A stretch of 8,990 nucleotides of DNA from Methanobacteriota archaeon. GTDB lineage: Archaea > Thermoplasmatota > Thermoplasmata > RBG-16-68-12. Location: positions 1 through 8,990 of the forward strand of contig VBLU01000021.1 of assembly GCA_005879065.1 (NCBI GenBank), in the 5' to 3' direction. The notes under the pieces are model-generated. The model saw only the letters and a list, made by a program, of their open reading frames with translations, was not told the origin of the DNA and did not search any database. Shown one piece after another: positions 6,247 to 8,990 of the stretch. Position numbers and translations under genes: made by a program. Numbering within the stretch: the first letter of the stretch is position 1; each line of letters starts with the position of its first letter.

Positions 6247-7182
6247 CTAGAGTTCCACCTTGATGCCGAGCTTCTCGGTCAGTTCCTTGTAGCGGTTCCG
6301 GATGGTGACTTCCGTGACGCCGGCCACGTCGGCAACTTCGCGCTGGGTGCGCCGTTCGTTGCACAGGATCGAGGAGATATAGATCGCGGCGGCCGCGACG
6401 CCGGTCGGTCCGCGACCGGAAGTGAGTTCCTTGTCCTGGGCGTCCTTCAGGATCTCGACCGCCCGGGATTGGACCTCGCCGCTCAGCTTGAGCTCCGAGC
6501 AGAAACGGGACACATAATCCTGCGGCTTCGTGGGCATGAGTTTCAGTTTCAGTTCCCGCGTCATGAAGCGGTACGTGCGACCGATTTCCTTTCGCCCGAC
6601 GCGGGACGAATTCGCGATCTCATCGAGCGTCCGCGGGACGTTGCATTGCCGGCACGCCGCATAGAGGGACGCCGCGACCACGCCTTCGATCGAGCGACCG
6701 CGGATCAGGTTCTTGTTCACGGCCTTTCGGTAGACCATCGCGGCGGTCTCGCGGACGTTCCGCGGCAAACCCATTCCGCTCGCCATCCGATCGAGCTCGC
6801 TCAGGGCGAATGCGAGATTCCGCTCCGTCGCGTTACTCACGCGGATGCGCCGCTGCCATTTCCGAAGGCGGTACAGCTGCGCGCGGTTCCGGGTGGGAAT
6901 CGACTTGCCGTAGGAATCCTTGTTCTTCCACCCGATCGTCGTCGAGAGACCCTTGTCATGGATCGTGTACGTCATCGGGGCGCCCGTCCGGGCACGCTTC
7001 TCGCCCTGCTCCACGTCGAACGCGCGCCACTCCGGACCCTGATCGATCATCTGGTCCGTCAGGACGAGGCCGCACTCCTCGCAGATCAGCTCCCCGCGTT
7101 CGTAGTCGAACGAGAGGTGTCCCGAGTTGCACTCCGGACATCTAGTGACTTCTTCGGCCTCTTCGATCTTCTTGGTTGGCAT
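6247..7182 (-). CDS. tfb: Transcription initiation factor B (TFB, archaeal TFIIB)
   Basis: The 311-residue protein is a complete archaeal TFB. It recruits RNA polymerase to the TBP-TATA complex and contacts the BRE. The zinc ribbon has Cys15, Cys18, Cys34 and Cys37 (CPEC near the N-terminus and CEEC about 15 residues on). The B-reader/linker follows (PEWRAFD, then a TIHDKGLSTTIGW block at about 72-84). The two cyclin-like repeats cover about residues 110-200 (including GRSIEGVVAASLYAACR) and 205-305 (including GRGPTGVAAAAIYIS). A helix-turn-helix near the end (TQREVADVAGVTEVTIRNRYKEL) is the BRE-recognition region. The start at 7182 is preferred over ATG 7194, because GAGGG lies 5 bases upstream of it; the earlier ATG would add only four residues. 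The first 41 bases overlap the end of gar1 in another frame, so translation is likely coupled. Nothing suggests a degenerate paralogue. Confidence 0.96.
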   Translation of the reverse strand: MPTKKIEEAEEVTRCPECNSGHLSFDYERGELICEECGLVLTDQMIDQGPEWRAFDVEQGEKRARTGAPMTYTIHDKGLSTTIGWKNKDSYGKSIPTRNRAQLYRLRKWQRRIRVSNATERNLAFALSELDRMASGMGLPRNVRETAAMVYRKAVNKNLIRGRSIEGVVAASLYAACRQCNVPRTLDEIANSSRVGRKEIGRTYRFMTRELKLKLMPTKPQDYVSRFCSELKLSGEVQSRAVEILKDAQDKELTSGRGPTGVAAAAIYISSILCNERRTQREVADVAGVTEVTIRNRYKELTEKLGIKVEL

Positions 7183-7411
7183 GGTTTCCCTCATCGACGA
7201 AGACGTCGGCTCCGATCAGGGACAGGGAGGCGGGGCCGACCGGGCGGACCGCGGCAAAAGGCTCCTGGACCGGTCCGAACACTTTCACGACCCGTCCCAG
7301 AGGCCGATTCCGCTTGTCGCGCACATCGGCGCCTCGCGAGGGGGCGAACTCCGAGCGGATGAGGACCGTCCCATCGTGGGCGATGTTCTCGACCACGCCG
7401 AGACGCCTCAT
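7142..7411 (-). CDS. gar1: H/ACA RNA-protein complex component Gar1
   Basis: The 89-residue protein matches archaeal Gar1, the small six-stranded beta-barrel that binds the Cbf5 thumb loop and helps product release in H/ACA-guided pseudouridylation. Visible landmarks are LGVVENIAHDGTVLIRS (4-20), the conserved GADVRDKRNRPLGRVVKVFGPV stretch (27-48) and EPFAAVRP (50-57), followed by the last strand LIGADVFVDE. Residues from about 75 on form a polar, Arg-rich tail (EDRRGRRSH) encoded where the gene overlaps tfb. The ATG at 7411 is preceded by GAGAGGGGG, a good ribosome binding site, and a TATA box lies 40 bases upstream. Gar1 next to TFB is an arrangement I know from archaea, which supports both calls. 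Confidence 0.93.
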   Translation of the reverse strand: MRRLGVVENIAHDGTVLIRSEFAPSRGADVRDKRNRPLGRVVKVFGPVQEPFAAVRPVGPASLSLIGADVFVDEGNHANQEDRRGRRSH

Positions 7412-7445
7412 GCCCCCTCTCGTCCGGGGCGGCGCAATGCATGGG

Positions 7446-7473
7446 TACTATATAACGTAAACGGAATATTTTT
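7446..7473. promoter_or_regulatory. AT-rich promoter region upstream of gar1-tfb
   Basis: This is the most AT-rich stretch of the window. On the minus strand the box TTATATAG (7455 down to 7448) is centred 40 bases before the gar1 ATG, giving a leader of about 13 bases that contains the GAGAGGGGG ribosome binding site. A second box, AATATTTTT (7465-7473), can be read on either strand. On the minus strand it is preceded by a BRE-like purine run (ACAAAA). On the plus strand it would start transcription near 7495, about 150 bases before the next plus-strand gene. The gar1 assignment is well supported; the second box is not assigned. Confidence 0.65.
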
Positions 7474-7485
7474 GTAGCGGCACGT

Positions 7486-7520
7486 GCGAACCAGGCACGA
7501 AAGCCCAGGGCGCGGTTCGC
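7486..7520. repeat. Inverted repeat in the gar1-aminotransferase intergenic region
   Basis: GCGAACC (7486-7492) pairs perfectly with GGTTCGC (7514-7520), and an inner GGC/GCC pair (7494-7496 with 7503-7505) closes around ACGAAA. A short direct repeat CGGACCG follows at 7523-7529 and 7534-7540. The 237-base interval 7412-7648 is otherwise non-coding: the open frames across it encode only Arg- and Pro-rich sequence with no recognisable similarity. I found no tRNA, C/D-box or convincing H/ACA RNA in it. The hairpin may be part of an unannotated RNA or a regulator site. Confidence 0.35.
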
Positions 7521-7607
7521 GTCGGACCGCTCCCGGACCGGGGCCGTTCGGTACCTGCGGGCCTATCGTTTCTCGCCTTCACGCGCCTCGGCAGGATCGC
7601 GTCCCGA

Positions 7608-7618
7608 GAAGATTAATC
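7608..7618 (+). promoter_or_regulatory. TATA-like box of the aminotransferase-homoserine dehydrogenase operon
   Basis: The palindrome GATTAATC (7611-7618), preceded by the purine-rich GAGAA, is centred 34.5 bases before the ATG at 7649. This is nearly the same spacing as for the DUF1028 gene, and it predicts a leader of about 8 bases. No Shine-Dalgarno sequence is present between box and start, consistent with leaderless-type initiation. Confidence 0.5.
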
Positions 7619-7648
7619 CGAACCACCATCGATGCCGCCGCCAAGCGA

Positions 7649-8782
7649 ATGAAGCTCGTCCCGTTCCAGATGGAGCGATGGCAGTCCACCTGGGAGCACC
7701 GCGTGGAATTCAATCTCTCGGAGAGCGGTGTGGAGCCTCTCCCACTTCGGGAGCTGCTCCGGGAGGAGGCGGCCATCGATCGGTTCCTGAATCATCCGCT
7801 CGCGTACTCGCAAGGGAACGGCACGCCGGAGCTCCGTTCCTCGATTGCCTCGCTGTATCCCGGGACCACGCCGGATCACGTCCTGGTCACGAACGGTTCC
7901 TCCGAGGCCTGTCTGCTGGCCCTCTGGCATCTCGTCGAGCCGGGGGACGAGGTCGTCCTCCTGCTCCCGAACTACATGGAGGGCTGGGGACTCATTCAGA
8001 TGTTCGGCGGGAAGGTCCGCCCTCTCTGGCTCCGAGAGGACCTCGGATGGCAATTCGATCCCGCCGAGCTCGCGACCCTGGTGAACCGTCGGACGAAGGC
8101 GATCGCGGTCTGCAACCCGAACAATCCGACCGGCGCGGTGATGGCGGAGGCGCAACGTCGGGCGGTGCTCGATGCGGCACGGGACGCGGAAGCATGGCTC
8201 CTGTCCGACGAGGTCTACACCGGCGCGGAGCGGGAAGGTCCGAGGACGGAGAGCCTCTGGGGCGGATACGAACGGACGCTCGTGATGAACGGCCTGAGCA
8301 AGGCCTACGCCCTCCCCGGGTTGCGGATTGGCTGGGTCATAGGGCCTCCGGAGACCATTGCGACCCTGTGGGCGTTCCACGATTACACGACTTTGACGCC
8401 CACGTACCTCTCGGACCGGCTCGCGCAGATCGCTCTCTCCCCGGGCCGGCGAGAGGAGATCCTCGGCCGCACGCGTTCGATCCTCCAACGGAACTATGGC
8501 CTCCTGAGCGAGTGGATCGCGGGCCATGGCCCGCTGTTCACGCACATCCCTCCCGTCGCGGGTGCCATCTGTTTCTTGCGATACGGATTGCCCATCAATT
8601 CCTCGGATCTGGCGTGGCGCCTGCTGAAAGAGAAGTCGACGCTGATTGTGCCCGGAGACCAGTTCGGCATGGACGGGTACATCCGGATCGGGATGGGACA
8701 CGCGGGACCGTACCTCTCCGAAGGACTCGCCCGGATCGATGGCGTCCTGCGTGCCCTGGCCGCGGAGAAAGGCGCGCCGTGA
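7649..8782 (+). CDS. Class I/II PLP-dependent aminotransferase
   Basis: The 377-residue protein is a fold-type I aminotransferase with all PLP contacts. It has TNGSSEA (81-87) for the phosphate, NPNNPTG (156-162), Asp187 and Tyr190 in SDEVYTG, the Schiff-base Lys218 in NGLSKAYALPGLRIGW, and Arg346 in YIRIGMG as the carboxylate-binding arginine. It belongs to a different subfamily from the other aminotransferase in this window, and its N-terminus (MKLVPFQMERW) resembles archaeal enzymes annotated only as aminotransferase. The frame stays open upstream to a GTG at 7484, but that segment is Arg/Pro-rich and lies upstream of the promoter box, so ATG 7649 is chosen. Homoserine dehydrogenase begins 21 bases downstream, which suggests a role in aspartate-family amino acid metabolism, for example an aspartate or related transaminase. 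That is an inference from context, not from the active site. Confidence 0.93.
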   Translation: MKLVPFQMERWQSTWEHRVEFNLSESGVEPLPLRELLREEAAIDRFLNHPLAYSQGNGTPELRSSIASLYPGTTPDHVLVTNGSSEACLLALWHLVEPGDEVVLLLPNYMEGWGLIQMFGGKVRPLWLREDLGWQFDPAELATLVNRRTKAIAVCNPNNPTGAVMAEAQRRAVLDAARDAEAWLLSDEVYTGAEREGPRTESLWGGYERTLVMNGLSKAYALPGLRIGWVIGPPETIATLWAFHDYTTLTPTYLSDRLAQIALSPGRREEILGRTRSILQRNYGLLSEWIAGHGPLFTHIPPVAGAICFLRYGLPINSSDLAWRLLKEKSTLIVPGDQFGMDGYIRIGMGHAGPYLSEGLARIDGVLRALAAEKGAP

Positions 8783-8803
8783 GGGGCCGAGGACGATCCT
8801 GCG

Positions 8804-8990
8804 ATGCGCTGTCGGATCCTCCTCGTCGGTTTCGGCAACGTCGGCCGGGAGTTTGCGCGGCTCCTCCTGGAACGTCGGTCGGAACTCGCGAAGGTCCATG
8901 GCCTCGATGCCGCGGTCGTTGGGATCGTCACCGGCCGACATGGGTCCGTGGAACGCGCACGAGGGATCGACCTGCGGAAGGCGCTGCGGC
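8804..8990 (+). CDS. Homoserine dehydrogenase, N-terminal part (cut by window edge)
   Basis: From ATG 8804 the frame is open to the right edge (62 codons). It begins MRCRILLVGFGNVGREFARLL, a Rossmann nucleotide-binding motif with GFGNVG at residues 9-14. It continues with a long helix and ERRSELAKVHGLDAAVVGIV, the typical opening of monofunctional archaeal homoserine dehydrogenases (helix, KYGLD-like turn, second beta strand). The enzyme reduces aspartate semialdehyde to homoserine on the way to threonine and methionine. Only the NAD(P)-binding start is visible, so the catalytic domain and any ACT domain cannot be assessed. GAGG at 8789-8792 is 11 bases upstream, a weakly placed ribosome binding site. 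The gene follows the aminotransferase by 21 bases in the same direction, so an operon is likely. Confidence 0.82.
   Translation, partial: MRCRILLVGFGNVGREFARLLLERRSELAKVHGLDAAVVGIVTGRHGSVERARGIDLRKALR

Noticed and set aside
6085..7362. A 425-codon plus-strand frame opposite tfb and gar1
   Set aside because: It is antisense to two unmistakable genes, and its product shows no domain. It reflects codon bias of the opposite strand.
7486..7530. Possible tRNA T-arm (ggttcgcgtc)
   Set aside because: The invariant A58 position is not A, the flanking bases do not pair into a T-stem, and no acceptor, D or anticodon arms can be built around it.
7484..7648. N-terminal extension of the second aminotransferase from GTG 7484
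   Set aside because: It is Arg/Pro-rich and unlike family N-termini, and it lies upstream of a TATA-like box placed 34 bases before ATG 7649.
7613..8941. A 442-codon open frame antisense to the second aminotransferase
   Set aside because: Its product is rich in Arg, Glu and Pro without recognisable motifs. It is the mirror of a well-supported gene in GC-rich DNA, where stop codons are rare on the opposite strand.
1..8990. Mobile elements, CRISPR arrays, defence or toxin-antitoxin modules
   Set aside because: No transposase, integrase, nuclease, spaced direct repeats or terminal inverted repeats are visible. All genes are metabolic or informational, with uniform base composition by eye.

Overview
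The window reads as a piece of archaeal chromosome, GC-rich (clearly above 55% by eye), made of ordinary cellular genes. The archaeal assignment rests on a complete transcription factor B (TFIIB homologue) directly downstream of, and overlapping, a Gar1 gene for the H/ACA guide-RNA particle. It is also supported by promoters that are short AT-rich boxes about 31-40 bases upstream of start codons, mostly with little or no leader. I infer a high-GC euryarchaeal lineage, possibly Thermoplasmata-like. The sequence alone does not prove this, and no rRNA is present to settle it.

Layout from left to right: (1) a HAD-superfamily hydrolase on the minus strand runs off the left edge. (2) Diverging from it across one palindromic TATA-like box is a DUF1028 protein on the plus strand with a C-terminal putative peptidoglycan-binding-like domain. 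(3) Converging on that is a minus-strand two-gene operon: a class I/II aminotransferase of the kynurenine/glutamine-transaminase type, then, 2 bases later, a YtcJ-like metal-dependent amidohydrolase. (4) Diverging from the operon is a plus-strand PhzF-family protein, followed by a multi-pass membrane protein of no recognised family. (5) Converging on that is the minus-strand pair gar1-tfb. (6) After a 237-base non-coding stretch with a strong AT-rich promoter region, a plus-strand pair encodes a second, different class I/II aminotransferase and the start of a homoserine dehydrogenase, which is cut by the right edge.

The genes alternate in divergent and convergent pairs. All four intervals between divergent or convergent operons are short except the one upstream of gar1. 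Functional couplings that the layout suggests are: the aminotransferase-amidohydrolase operon (substrate unknown, amino-acid or amide metabolism likely), the aminotransferase-homoserine dehydrogenase pair (aspartate-family amino acid synthesis), and the gar1-tfb pair, an archaeal neighbourhood linking RNA modification and transcription initiation.

I found no mobile elements, CRISPR arrays, tRNAs, rRNAs or phage genes. I do not see a clearly new multi-gene system. The points most worth a second look are the shared palindromic promoter, the DUF1028 domain architecture, the substrate of the aminotransferase-amidohydrolase operon, the gar1/tfb overlap, and the structured non-coding stretch beside gar1.
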